The position numbers and the translations under genes were made by a program. Under the pieces are notes generated by a model, which was not told the DNA's origin, ran no database searches, and saw nothing but the letters and a program-made list of their open reading frames with translations. This document shows, piece after piece, positions 6,780 to 14,710 of a DNA stretch of 15,543 nucleotides (position 1 is the first letter of the stretch; every line of letters starts with the position of its first letter). Source of the DNA: Bacillota bacterium. Its GTDB lineage: Bacteria; Bacillota; Clostridia; Christensenellales; Pumilibacteraceae. The stretch spans positions 1 to 15,543 of the forward strand of contig WQZE01000009.1 of the NCBI GenBank assembly GCA_009780875.1. Reading direction: 5' to 3'.

Positions 6780-7616
6780 ATGTACAAATTGAATGCACAT
6801 ACGCATACCAACTTCTCCCACGATGGGAGGAGTACGGTGCAAGAGTATTTGGAGATGGCACAAGCCAATGGAATGTCATACCTTGCTTTTACAGACCATT
6901 TTGACACCGAGTGGGGCACGAATGAGCAGACTTTTGCACATTATGCCCGTATGTGCCAAGAGATAGCGTCCAAGCGTCTTTTGTACCCGGATATCCAAGT
7001 TGCTTGTGGGCTGGAAATTGGTTTTTGGGATGAGCGAGTGGGCAAGGATGGATTGGTTGTGTCTGATGAATCAGAGTTGCAACTCATTCACAAAATCCAA
7101 AAAGAGACTTGTGTAGAGTATTGTATCAATAGTGTGCATACTACCAGTGTGCTTATGGGCACCGACCCCAAGACGGGTTTGCCCATGGACCGCCAAACAG
7201 GGTTTGAGAGACATTTGCAAATTGTATTGCAGAGTTTGGATGCACCCTATCACTACGACACGATTGGACACTTTGGGTTTTGCACTCGCAAAAAAAGGTT
7301 TGAAAACAATGCGTTGTTCTATGGCGACCATCAAACCACCATTGACAAAATCTTGGATGGCATCATTGCAAAGCAAAAAATCCTAGAAATCAATAGTGCG
7401 GTGGGACAGTCTGAGATGGAGTGCTTGCCCAGTGCGGAGATTCTCAAAATCTATAAAAAACGAGGCGGAGAGCACATTACTTTTGCAGCAGATGCACACG
7501 AGGCTAAGGCGCTTTTGCACAACTTTGACAAAGTGAGACAAATTGCCTTGGATGCCGGATTTGTATATTATACCATCAAAAAAGATGGACAACTAAAAAT
7601 GGTCAAAATAGACTGA
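6780..7616 (+). CDS. PHP-domain phosphoesterase, histidinol-phosphatase-like (copy 1)
   Basis: This 278-residue protein has the PHP fold of HisJ/HisK-type histidinol-phosphate phosphatases, which use metal ions to hydrolyse phosphomonoesters. Metal ligands are visible in order: H7 and H9 in AHTHT, H40 in FTDH, E79 in GLEIG, H120 in NSVH, H164 in GHFG, and D238/H240 in ADAH. No other histidine-biosynthesis gene is in the window, so the substrate is uncertain. The start at 6780 puts HTHT in the usual place right after the N-terminus. The frame is open to 6717, but those residues do not look like the family. No strong ribosome binding site is visible. The gene lies 108 nt after secA and is followed 42 nt later by a paralog, so the two are probably co-transcribed. 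Confidence 0.85.
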   Translation: MYKLNAHTHTNFSHDGRSTVQEYLEMAQANGMSYLAFTDHFDTEWGTNEQTFAHYARMCQEIASKRLLYPDIQVACGLEIGFWDERVGKDGLVVSDESELQLIHKIQKETCVEYCINSVHTTSVLMGTDPKTGLPMDRQTGFERHLQIVLQSLDAPYHYDTIGHFGFCTRKKRFENNALFYGDHQTTIDKILDGIIAKQKILEINSAVGQSEMECLPSAEILKIYKKRGGEHITFAADAHEAKALLHNFDKVRQIALDAGFVYYTIKKDGQLKMVKID

Positions 7617-7658
7617 GGACAAAGAGTTGATTTTGCAAAAAAATCAAAGGCAATAAAA

Positions 7659-8489
7659 ATGATTTTGTTCAACACACATACACATACAGAGTATTCGCCA
7701 GATGGGCGGAGTACGATAGAGGAACACATACAAAAGGCACGCTCGTTGGGCGTGTCTTATGTGGCATTTACCGACCATTTTGATTTTTTGCAAATGGGGT
7801 TGGATGTTTGTGACACAGACCATATTGCGGTGCAAATGGAGCATTACCGCAAAATGGTGGCGGATATGGCAGAGCACAAGGTGCGTTGCAAAAAAGAGGG
7901 AATCTTTTTGGAATGCGGTATTGAGATTGGTTGGGATGGTGCGGTGTATGAAAAATACGCAAGCCAGTTGCTGAGAGATGACAAGATTGATTATGTCATC
8001 AACAGTATCCACGATGTGGACGGGCAGAGTTGCTATCACCCCGAGTTTTTTGACGGTCGCACGCAACACAAAGGGTATGCATTGTACTTGGAGTGGGTGT
8101 ACAAGTCACTCTTTGCGGAGTACCGATTTGATACTGTGGGACACATTGGGTATTGTTGCCGCAATGCACCCTTTGCAAAGAATCCGCTTGACTACCAAGC
8201 CCACAAAAGCATTTTGGACAAAATACTCACCAAAATTGCAAGAGATGGCAAAGTGATAGAACTCAATACAAGTGTCAACAGCGCCCAAACAGACACGCTT
8301 GCCAGTTTGGAGATACTCCAAGTTTTCAAAAAAATGGGTGGTGAAAACATTACTTTTGCGGCAGATGCTCACCACTGCAAGGACTTGGTGCGTGGATTTG
8401 AGATGGCCAAAATTGTGGCAAAACGGGCAGGTTTTGATTGGTACTCTATCAAAAAAGATGGCGTGTGGGAAAAAGTCAGCATTGACTAA
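7659..8489 (+). CDS. PHP-domain phosphoesterase, histidinol-phosphatase-like (copy 2)
   Basis: This 276-residue protein is a diverged tandem duplicate of the preceding gene. Both share DGRST near residue 15, AFTDHFD, ITFAADAH and a SIKKDG/TIKKDG C-terminus. Ligands H7, H9, H40, E89, H118, H162, D236 and H238 are all present, so both copies should be active metal-dependent phosphoesterases. Position 14 is Pro here and His in copy 1, and the middle third differs most, which suggests different substrates. AAAGG lies about 10 nt upstream of the ATG, a weak ribosome binding site. The 166 nt that follow hold only a poor overlapping ORF that I do not accept. Confidence 0.86.
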   Translation: MILFNTHTHTEYSPDGRSTIEEHIQKARSLGVSYVAFTDHFDFLQMGLDVCDTDHIAVQMEHYRKMVADMAEHKVRCKKEGIFLECGIEIGWDGAVYEKYASQLLRDDKIDYVINSIHDVDGQSCYHPEFFDGRTQHKGYALYLEWVYKSLFAEYRFDTVGHIGYCCRNAPFAKNPLDYQAHKSILDKILTKIARDGKVIELNTSVNSAQTDTLASLEILQVFKKMGGENITFAADAHHCKDLVRGFEMAKIVAKRAGFDWYSIKKDGVWEKVSID

Positions 8490-8655
8490 ATGAAAGCAAG
8501 CACGGAGAGACAACCATCGTGTATCAAAATGACGGCGATTGCAACCACTCTCAATGGACAAGCAGTGAGCCAAGGAGCCATAGGCTTTTCGGTGTTGAAA
8601 AAGCACCACAAAGAGACAAAAGAGCACCAAAGAAAACCCTGGACAAAACAAAAAT

Positions 8656-9567
8656 ATGAAATCAATCAAATTGCCCAAATTGGGTATGCGAATTTTGAAG
8701 ACGGCCTTGGCGGTGCTTTTGACCATTGTGCTGAGTGATGTGGCATTGCAGTTGATGCTCAATGATAGAAAAACTTTTGACTCTTCCACGGCGGTCATTG
8801 TGGCTATTTTTGCTATGCAAGACACGACACGCAACACGGTCAAGTATGTGGTGGAGCGTATTAGCGGTACGCTGATTGGTACGGCGGTGGCTATCATTTT
8901 TATTGCTATTTTGTTGTCTGTGGGTCATATTGGTTGGGAATGGCAAAGAGTGCTCTTTTATACGCTGTGCACGGTGGGCGTGATTGCCGTGATTTATTTT
9001 TGTAAATGTATCAACAAATTGTCTATGAGTGCTTTGGCGGCTTTCATTTTGGTGGCGGTGGTCTACGAATATACGAGTACGACCAACGCAAGTGGGGCGG
9101 TGGATATGCGGCGTCCCTATATCTTGGCGGTGGCTAGGCTCACCGAGACCATTATTGGATTGATGGTCGCATTGGCGGTCAATCGTTTGATTGCACCACC
9201 CAAAACGCAGTCTTTCGGGAGTTATGCACAAAATGTGGATAACTTATACACCATTGTGGATAACTCAGCGGACTTGTTGTATGAGTCCAGCCCCAGTGTT
9301 TTGATGCTAGAAGAAGGAAAGAGACAGTTGACCGAGGGGTGCGGAGAAATGGTGGGTTGTTGTGAATCTTGTGTGCCGCCCGATGTGTTTGAAATTGGGG
9401 GAGCACCGCCACCCGTAGGGTGTGAGTCACAAGGCGTGCAAACGCCCGATGGAGTGGCGATTGTGTCGGATTGCGAGGTGTGCAAAAAAGAGCAAGACCA
9501 CAAAACCCATCTCCTAGAAAAAGAGTTGAGAAACTTGCGAGATGTCTTTGTGGATGATGGCAAATGA
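8656..9567 (+). CDS. Aromatic acid exporter / FUSC-like membrane protein with a Cys-rich cytoplasmic segment
   Basis: This 303-residue protein resembles the DUF939/aromatic-acid-exporter family of Bacillota. It starts with a short basic stretch and LKTALAVLLTIVLSD, then has about six membrane segments (about 14-34, 44-54, 71-90, 98-117, 124-140, 155-178). These are followed by NRLIAPP and a C-terminal cytoplasmic tail. That tail carries seven cysteines at about 229, 235, 236, 239, 256, 273 and 276, including CESC and CEVC pairs, which I do not recall as a family feature. The transported compound is unknown. The start is uncertain, as no ribosome binding site is visible at 8656 and an ATG at 8686 is an alternative. 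Four DnaA-box sequences occupy 9222-9263 within the coding sequence. Confidence 0.72.
   Translation: MKSIKLPKLGMRILKTALAVLLTIVLSDVALQLMLNDRKTFDSSTAVIVAIFAMQDTTRNTVKYVVERISGTLIGTAVAIIFIAILLSVGHIGWEWQRVLFYTLCTVGVIAVIYFCKCINKLSMSALAAFILVAVVYEYTSTTNASGAVDMRRPYILAVARLTETIIGLMVALAVNRLIAPPKTQSFGSYAQNVDNLYTIVDNSADLLYESSPSVLMLEEGKRQLTEGCGEMVGCCESCVPPDVFEIGGAPPPVGCESQGVQTPDGVAIVSDCEVCKKEQDHKTHLLEKELRNLRDVFVDDGK
9222..9263. other. DnaA-box cluster inside the exporter coding sequence
   Basis: Within 42 bp lie TTATGCACA (9222-9230), TGTGGATAA (9234-9242), TTATACACC (9244-9252, one mismatch) and TGTGGATAA (9255-9263). Three match TTATNCACA exactly. They are translated as part of YAQNVDNLYTIVDN, so they could be partly a by-product of a repeated V-D-N peptide. 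They could also titrate DnaA near the origin. Confidence 0.55.
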
Positions 9568-9664
9568 TGGGCAAGCAATCTATCTATCCTTTCACAAGGA
9601 TACCATAAGGGATGTAAAAAAAAGCAAGGTAGCAAGGCGATTCGTTGCAAACAAAGGAGCAGGG

Positions 9665-10105
9665 ATGGGTTGGCAATATTTGGTATTGATAGGGGTGCTT
9701 GTGCAAGCAATCTATGCGTTGTATGCACTCATCCAGTTGGCGTATCTCAAATTGAGCACGGGCAAATATATTGTGTTCAATTTGGTGATTGTGCTTGTGC
9801 CTTTGGTGGGTGCCAGCATCTTTTTGCTTGTGTACAAAAGTAGAATCAAACAACGCAAGCAAGCGTTTTTTGATGTGAGCCAATTTGCAAGAGTTTCCCC
9901 CCAAGAAATGGACAAGCAAGATGCGCAAGAAAAAGAGTCCCAAGAGCAAGGCGTCATCATAGCGTCGCCCTGCGAGATGGGACAAGGGGAGAGCGTGTTT
10001 GGAGCGGAGGACAAAAAAGATGGGGACAAAAAAGAGACCGTGACAAAGGAGCAAGAGGGTTCTTTGGGTACGCAAGAGACAGCGAGTAACGAGTATATGA
10101 TTTGA
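9665..10105 (+). CDS. Small membrane protein with two N-terminal helices and a charged tail
   Basis: I do not recognise a definite family. The 146-residue product has two membrane segments (about 4-28 and 35-57) and then a hydrophilic, Glu/Lys/Gln-rich tail. The second helix, VIVLVPLVGASIFLLVYKSR, recalls the two-helix PLDc_N domain found before cardiolipin synthase catalytic domains, but no phospholipase domain follows. The frame is open back to 9542, overlapping the exporter. The ATG at 9665 is preferred because AAAGGAG (9651-9657) precedes it at ideal spacing and because it begins directly at the first helix. It sits 97 nt after the exporter and may be in its operon. The next 237 nt (10106-10342) are purine-rich and hold no gene I can support. 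Confidence 0.7.
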   Translation: MGWQYLVLIGVLVQAIYALYALIQLAYLKLSTGKYIVFNLVIVLVPLVGASIFLLVYKSRIKQRKQAFFDVSQFARVSPQEMDKQDAQEKESQEQGVIIASPCEMGQGESVFGAEDKKDGDKKETVTKEQEGSLGTQETASNEYMI

Positions 10106-10342
10106 GAGCGTAAGATTTGAAAAAGAAGCAATGATGGCAAGCGGGGGTGGAGTGCACGGATTCTGTGGAAAGCGTGGAACACGAAAGCGGAGTGCAGAGC
10201 AAGCAAGGTGGGGCTAGGTGAGAAAAACAAACAATGGGCATTGATGGAAGGTCTGAACTTTTTAGGAGTGCAAAGGGCGTGCAAAAGCGTATGGTAGCAA
10301 CACTGAAAGGGAAGGTCTTGGTGAGGGGGCAGGTGGAGCGAT

Positions 10343-11194
10343 ATGAAGCAAATCAAAATGGGGGGACGACTTGTGCCCATCTTGGGGCAAGGTGGATGGG
10401 AGATTGGAGAGAATCCTGACAAGAGAGCCCAAGAGATAGCCGCCCTACGGTTTGGGATAGAGCACGGAATGACGCTATTGGACACCGCTGAGATGTACGG
10501 TCAGGGGCGGAGTGAGTTGCTGATGGGGGAGGTCATCAAGTGCTATGAGCGAGAGCGGTTATATGTGGTGTCCAAGGTGTTGCCTAGCAGTGTGCAAAAG
10601 GGAGATTTGATTCGTAGTTGTACGGACAGTTTGCGTAGGCTGGGTGTGGAGTACTTGGACTTGTATTTGCTGCATTGGCGTGGAGAGGTTGTGTTGGAGA
10701 GGTTTTTGGAGGGCGTGCAAGAACTCAAACACAAACAGTATATCAAGGATTTTGGGGTATCCAATTTTGATACAGAGGATATGCGACAGTTGTGTGCGTT
10801 GCAAAAGGGTGGCAATGCGTGTGTTTGCAATCAAGTATTGTACCACATAGGGAGTAGAGGGATTGAGTGGGAGTTGGAGCCGTATTGCAAAGAGGTGGGC
10901 AGTGTGACCATGGCGTATTGTCCGCTTGCCCTGGGAGGCAAACTGAGTCGGTGGGCTTGGGAGAGTGGGGTGTTGCAGGGCATTGCCAACAAACACGGCG
11001 TAGCTCTCAGTACGATTATGCTTGCGTTTGTCTTGCGTAACGGGGAGCGGATTGCCATCCCCAAAAGCACCAACCTTGACCATATCAAGCAAAACTTGCA
11101 AGCAACCCAAGTGGTTTTGGACGCTGATGATTTGCTTGTCATTGACAAGGTCTTTTGTCCCCCTAGTCGCAAAATGCCCCTTGACTTTGAATGA
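10343..11194 (+). CDS. Aldo/keto reductase
   Basis: This 283-residue cytoplasmic TIM-barrel oxidoreductase reduces aldehydes or ketones with NAD(P)H. The catalytic tetrad is visible: D47 and Y52 in LLDTAEMYGQG, K78 in YVVSKVLPSS, and H111 in LYLLHWRG. GVSNF at 138-142 and the cofactor-binding IPKSTN near residue 248 are further family marks. The length is normal for the smaller bacterial members. The ATG at 10343 has GGTGGAG about 5 nt upstream. The substrate cannot be inferred from the sequence or neighbours. The gene is strongly G-rich on the coding strand (25 G against 7 C in 10861-10920), consistent with a leading-strand position rather than foreign origin. Confidence 0.93.
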   Translation: MKQIKMGGRLVPILGQGGWEIGENPDKRAQEIAALRFGIEHGMTLLDTAEMYGQGRSELLMGEVIKCYERERLYVVSKVLPSSVQKGDLIRSCTDSLRRLGVEYLDLYLLHWRGEVVLERFLEGVQELKHKQYIKDFGVSNFDTEDMRQLCALQKGGNACVCNQVLYHIGSRGIEWELEPYCKEVGSVTMAYCPLALGGKLSRWAWESGVLQGIANKHGVALSTIMLAFVLRNGERIAIPKSTNLDHIKQNLQATQVVLDADDLLVIDKVFCPPSRKMPLDFE

Positions 11195-11269
11195 GTGTGG
11201 GGTGCAAAAAATGTTTCAGATAGGAGACAAAAACAAAGGGTTTGAAACAACCACACAAGAAAGGTAGAT

Positions 11270-13279
11270 ATGTTTTTGCCAATGACAAAAAAGGAACTGT
11301 GGCTTCAAAGGGACTATGGGCAAAGTGAGGCACCCGCTGAGGTGGTGGGGGTTGATTTTGTGGTGGTGAGCGGGGATGCCTATGTGGACCATCCTAGTTT
11401 TGGGAGTGCCTTGATTGGGCGACTGGTGCAGAGTTTGGGTTTTTGTGTGGGCGTGATTGCACAGCCCAAAAAGGATGCTGATTTTTGTGAGTTTGGGGCA
11501 CCCAAGCACGGATTTTTGTTGGCTGGCGGAGTGGTGGACAGTATGGTCAACAACTACTATGTCAGCAAAAAAAAGAGGACAGAAGATGAATACAGTGAGG
11601 GTGGTGTGTACGGCAACAGACCGGATAGGTGTGTAGATGTGTACGCCAAAACACTCAAAAGATTGTACCCAGATTGCCCTATCATTGCGGGGGGATTGGA
11701 GGCGTCGCTCAGGCGTCTTGCCCACTATGACTATTGGGATGACTCCGTACGCAAGTCCATCTTGTGGACAAGTGGCGTGGATATTGTGGTGTATGGGATG
11801 GGGGAGAACCCTATGTTTGACTTGTTGGAATATGCAAAAAAAGGGGTGCATCTCGGCAAGGTGAGAGATGTCAAAGGTACGGCTTATTTGGCATCTTTGG
11901 ATACCGTGCCCAAAAAAGTGGGTCAAAAGTTGCAAGAGGGTGGATGCAAGGACTTGGTGGTGTTGCCCTCTTGTGGTCAAGTGAGTGCCGATAAAAAAGC
12001 CTATTTTGAGGCTTTTGATTTGTCAATGCAAGGGATGGCTACCGCCGACAAGACGCTTGTGCAGTGGCAAGATGAGCGACAATTTGTGGTGGTCAATCCG
12101 CCAAGCAGTCCGCTCACACAAGCACAGATGGACAGCGTGTATGCCCTGCCTTTTGAACGCACGCAACACCCTAGATACAAAGAGAGAGTCCCCGCCCTCC
12201 AAGAGGTGGAGTTTAGCGTGACGGCACACCGTGGGTGTTTTGGCGACTGTGCCTTTTGTGCCATCACCTACCACCAAGGGCGGATTGTGCAAAGTAGGAG
12301 CGAGGACAATATCATCCAAGAGTGTGAGAGTCTTGTGGACAAGCCAGGTTTCAAAGGGTATATTCACGACATTGGTGGGCCTACCGCCAACTTTCACGAG
12401 CCTGCGTGCGACAAGCAAGCCAAGCACGGCGTTTGTGCAAACCGTGAGTGTGTGGGTGGTGATGGCAATTGCAACCAACTCAAAGTGGACCACACGGCGT
12501 ACCTTAGTCTTTTGCGTAGGGCGAGGAGTATCAAGGGAGTCAAAAAAGTCTTTGTGCGGAGCGGGGTGCGGTTTGATTATATTATGAGTGATATGGACCA
12601 GGCTTTTTTGCAAGAGTTGGCAAAGCACCATATCAGCGGACAACTCAAAGTTGCCCCAGAACACGCAAGTGATAGTGTGCTCAAACATATGAACAAACCC
12701 CACTTTGCCACCTACCTTGCTTTTAAACAAGAATTTGAAAAAGCGACCAAGGCGTGCGGGATGGCCAAGCAATACCTCGTGCCGTATTTTATTTCTAGTC
12801 ATCCTGGTTGCACGATTGCGGATGCCGTGACCTTGACGGAGTACCTCAAAGAAATCAACTATATGCCCTTGCAAGTGCAAGATTTTTACCCTACCCCCAG
12901 TACGCTTGCCACCACAATGTACTACACAGAGATGGACAAAAATCACAAACCTATCTTTGTTGCAAAAAAACCACACGACAAGGCGATGCAACGGGCACTG
13001 CTTCAATGGCGTCTCCCCAAAAACAAAGCCTTGATAGAAGAGGCGTATAAACTTGCGAAAGGTGTGGGGACTCACGGCAAAAATACAGCCACGCAAACAA
13101 ACACTCAATCCAACACACCGTCAAACACACACCCAAGCACCCGCAAGCCAACCAAGACGGTCACACAAGCAAAATCTCCCAACAAAAGCACCCTTTTGGA
13201 CAAAGCGTACGGACGCCCCAAAGCCCACAAAGGCAAAAAGGTGGTCAATCGTGTGCACGGCAAAAAACGACGCAAATAA
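11270..13279 (+). CDS. YgiQ family radical SAM protein
   Basis: This 669-residue protein matches the YgiQ family, whose chemical role remains undefined. The N-terminal domain opens with FLPMTKKEL and contains DAYVDHPSFG. The radical SAM core carries the 4Fe-4S motif CFGDCAFC, with C323, C327 and C330. A second set of cysteines, C380, C389, C394 and C401, follows in HEPACDKQAKHGVCANREC and could bind another cluster or metal. VQDFYPTPSTLATTMYYT near residue 540 is a further family block. The last 60 residues are a Thr/Asn/Lys-rich low-complexity tail ending in a very basic GKKRRK. AGAAAGG precedes the ATG by about 6 nt; a second ATG four codons later is possible. It starts 75 nt after the aldo/keto reductase. 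Confidence 0.95.
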   Translation: MFLPMTKKELWLQRDYGQSEAPAEVVGVDFVVVSGDAYVDHPSFGSALIGRLVQSLGFCVGVIAQPKKDADFCEFGAPKHGFLLAGGVVDSMVNNYYVSKKKRTEDEYSEGGVYGNRPDRCVDVYAKTLKRLYPDCPIIAGGLEASLRRLAHYDYWDDSVRKSILWTSGVDIVVYGMGENPMFDLLEYAKKGVHLGKVRDVKGTAYLASLDTVPKKVGQKLQEGGCKDLVVLPSCGQVSADKKAYFEAFDLSMQGMATADKTLVQWQDERQFVVVNPPSSPLTQAQMDSVYALPFERTQHPRYKERVPALQEVEFSVTAHRGCFGDCAFCAITYHQGRIVQSRSEDNIIQECESLVDKPGFKGYIHDIGGPTANFHEPACDKQAKHGVCANRECVGGDGNCNQLKVDHTAYLSLLRRARSIKGVKKVFVRSGVRFDYIMSDMDQAFLQELAKHHISGQLKVAPEHASDSVLKHMNKPHFATYLAFKQEFEKATKACGMAKQYLVPYFISSHPGCTIADAVTLTEYLKEINYMPLQVQDFYPTPSTLATTMYYTEMDKNHKPIFVAKKPHDKAMQRALLQWRLPKNKALIEEAYKLAKGVGTHGKNTATQTNTQSNTPSNTHPSTRKPTKTVTQAKSPNKSTLLDKAYGRPKAHKGKKVVNRVHGKKRRK

Positions 13280-13375
13280 AATATGTGCAATTTGTGGAAA
13301 CACTGGTTGTCTAATTTTCAGCAATCCCAGCTTTGTAGAGAGGAGAGATATGGGCAACCCATAAGGCAAAAATAG

Positions 13376-13463
13376 TTGAATCCCAAGGGTCCCCAATGAT
13401 AATGATTGCGTGTATGGGAAACGGTGGAGGTAGAAAATAAAATATTTAGAATAAGCAAAAATT
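13376..13463 (+). repeat. Imperfect direct repeat, copy 1
   Basis: The unit runs from TTGAATCCCAAG, through GGGAAACGGTG, to an AT-rich end AAATAAAATATTTAGAA. It is about 88 bp and matches copy 2, which starts 101 bp later, with about 7 extra bases in the middle. TCCCA and TGGGA can pair to close a stem. Confidence 0.65.
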
Positions 13464-13476
13464 TCACTTATTTTAC

Positions 13477-13557
13477 TTGAATCCCAAGTGTCACCAATAA
13501 TTGGGTGAATGGGAAACGGTGATGGTATAAAATAAAATATTTAGAAAAAGCAGAAAT
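13477..13557 (+). repeat. Imperfect direct repeat, copy 2
   Basis: Second copy of the unit, about 81 bp. A nested hairpin is possible here: TCCCA pairs with TGGGA outside, and TCACC pairs with GGTGA inside. It ends 12 bp before the -35 of the cassette promoter. Confidence 0.65.
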
Positions 13558-13569
13558 AACAAAAAACAC

Positions 13570-13598
13570 TTGACAAGCATATACAAAAGTAGTATAAT
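13570..13598 (+). promoter_or_regulatory. Consensus sigma-A promoter of the membrane-protein cassette
   Basis: TTGACA (13570-13575) and TATAAT (13593-13598) are both perfect, with a 17-bp spacer. The predicted start is near 13605, giving a leader of about 200 nt. A full-consensus promoter suggests strong or tightly repressed expression. Confidence 0.85.
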
Positions 13599-13805
13599 TG
13601 TGATATAGAAAACAAGTTACTTGATTACTTGTGTATGCAGTGTCTGTTTGTGTCTAGGTGTGTACATAAGTGAGATTGGATGAAAGTGATTGCGGTGCAA
13701 CTCTATGGAGAGATTGTGTACGCCTTGTGGTGATAGGTGCTTGGGTGATGGAGTGTTCTTGTAAATTTGTGACTTCAAAAAAATAATTTTAGGAGAACAA
13801 ATTGT

Positions 13806-14126
13806 ATGAAAAGTGTAAAGAGTACGCAAGGTGTAGAGAGTGCCAAAAGCACTTGGCAAGGATGGCTGGCAAGAATGACAAAAAAGCGGTGGGTGGCAGT
13901 GGTGGCACTATTGCTTTGTTTTGTTTTTTGTATGAGTTTTGGGATAAGCAGTGTTTTGCAATCCAAAAAGTCTATGTTGGAGCCTGCACACCCTACGGCT
14001 ATGCAGGCGAGAGAGCAAATGTATGGGGATGTGATTGCAAAGACTCGCAGTGTGGTGCAAGAATGGAAGGAGGAATCCGAGCAACAAGAGCCATCATTGA
14101 TAGAGCAAGCGTTGATGCAAAAATAG
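13806..14126 (+). CDS. Unrecognised single-pass membrane protein, ends at an in-frame TAG (N-terminal part of a possible longer gene)
   Basis: I do not recognise this 106-residue product. A basic N-terminus of about 28 residues is followed by one membrane segment (about 29-51, WVAVVALLLCFVFCMSFG), consistent with a signal anchor. A charged Glu/Gln-rich region follows and ends in IEQALMQK before the TAG at 14124-14126. AGGAG lies 10 nt upstream of the ATG. The same frame stays open for another 190 codons after the TAG. Together the two parts would make one 297-position protein in which CAG to TAG (Gln to stop) is the simplest change. A TTG-initiated overlapping frame at 13802 is less convincing because it lacks the membrane segment. 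Confidence 0.65.
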   Translation: MKSVKSTQGVESAKSTWQGWLARMTKKRWVAVVALLLCFVFCMSFGISSVLQSKKSMLEPAHPTAMQAREQMYGDVIAKTRSVVQEWKEESEQQEPSLIEQALMQK

Positions 14127-14699
14127 GATGATGCGTATTTTGAAAATTATTTTGCATTTTTGCAATCCAACCCAGAACCTAGTCAGTTGTTGACATATTT
14201 GTTTAGCGGATTTGGAGAATACGAGTATTCATTGTTTGGCGATTTTCTTGGAATGATGGGATTGCAAGAGGGTGGTAGAGAGGGTTTGTTGCGTGACCAT
14301 TTTGTAGGCACAGTAATTCCATACTCAATCGGCAAGAATGTGTGGTTGGAGATAGCAAAACAAGCGGGGTATACAGGGACAGAGGTTGAGGGTTTTGGGA
14401 ACTATATATTGCAAACTTGGAAGTCTGGAAACTGGACACAGATAGCATTGATGGTGGGTGGATGTGCGACAGCCATCGCTACGCTAGGAGGGATTACGAG
14501 TGGGTTAATTTCGGCATTAGCAAAAATTCCAGTTGTGGGATGGATTGCCATTGGGGTTATTGCTGGCGTTTCAGCAATGATATTGTCTACCTATTTGGTG
14601 AGTGCCATTTTGGGCAAGAGTTTTAGGGTTGGGTTCAATATTAAGACAGGAATCTTTGGGATTCCTACGGGATTTGCATTTGTTTGTGAGACTTTGTGA
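14127..14699 (+). pseudogene. Downstream part of the TAG-interrupted membrane gene
   Basis: This frame directly continues the preceding one after its TAG, reading DDAYFENYFAFLQSNPEPSQ onward to a TGA at 14697-14699. It is 190 codons long and has no ATG near its 5' end; the first in-frame ATGs (14254 and 14257) are far inside. A TTG at 14160 has no ribosome binding site. The C-terminal half is hydrophobic, with about two membrane segments (IALMVGGCATAIATLGGI and VVGWIAIGVIAGVSAMIL with its flanks), and it ends in GIFGIPTGFAFVCETL. The Gly/Ala/Ile-rich segment faintly recalls pore-forming or bacteriocin-type peptides, but I have no family assignment. It could be a decayed 3' half, a readthrough product, or the result of a sequencing error. 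Confidence 0.55.
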
Positions 14700-14710
14700 G
14701 GATGTAGAAT

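Larger units (their letters stand above)
13280..13805. other. 526-bp intergenic region with repeats, a promoter and a long leader
   Basis: After ygiQ comes a small hairpin, TATGGG-caa-CCCATA (13349-13363), without a T-run. Two imperfect direct repeats follow (13376-13463 and 13477-13557). A perfect promoter lies at 13570-13598, and then a leader of about 200 nt runs to the ATG at 13806. The leader contains a possible 17-codon ORF at 13680-13733, MKVIAVQLYGEIVYALW, with only a weak ribosome binding site. I recognise no riboswitch or structural RNA here. Confidence 0.6.

Noticed and set aside
8490..8738. 82-residue ORF between the second PHP gene and the exporter
   Set aside because: It overlaps the start of the exporter out of frame, has no ribosome binding site and no domain.
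10234..10419. 61-residue ORF overlapping the start of the aldo/keto reductase
   Set aside because: It overlaps a clear gene out of frame and looks like translated purine-rich DNA.
12023..13108. 361-residue ORF antisense to ygiQ
   Set aside because: It is a shadow frame of a well-supported gene, with no ribosome binding site or recognisable domain.
13053..13364. ORF overlapping the ygiQ end with a zinc-ribbon-like CAICGNTGC near its C-terminus
   Set aside because: Most of it is an alternate frame of the ygiQ low-complexity tail; the Cys pattern covers only about 10 residues and may be chance.
13802..14131. TTG-started 109-residue frame overlapping the 13806 gene
   Set aside because: The 13806 frame has an ATG, a proper membrane segment and an in-frame continuation, so it is the better reading.
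14128..14196. ATGATG just after the TAG as a restart for the downstream half
   Set aside because: This frame is different from the downstream half and stops after about 22 codons.
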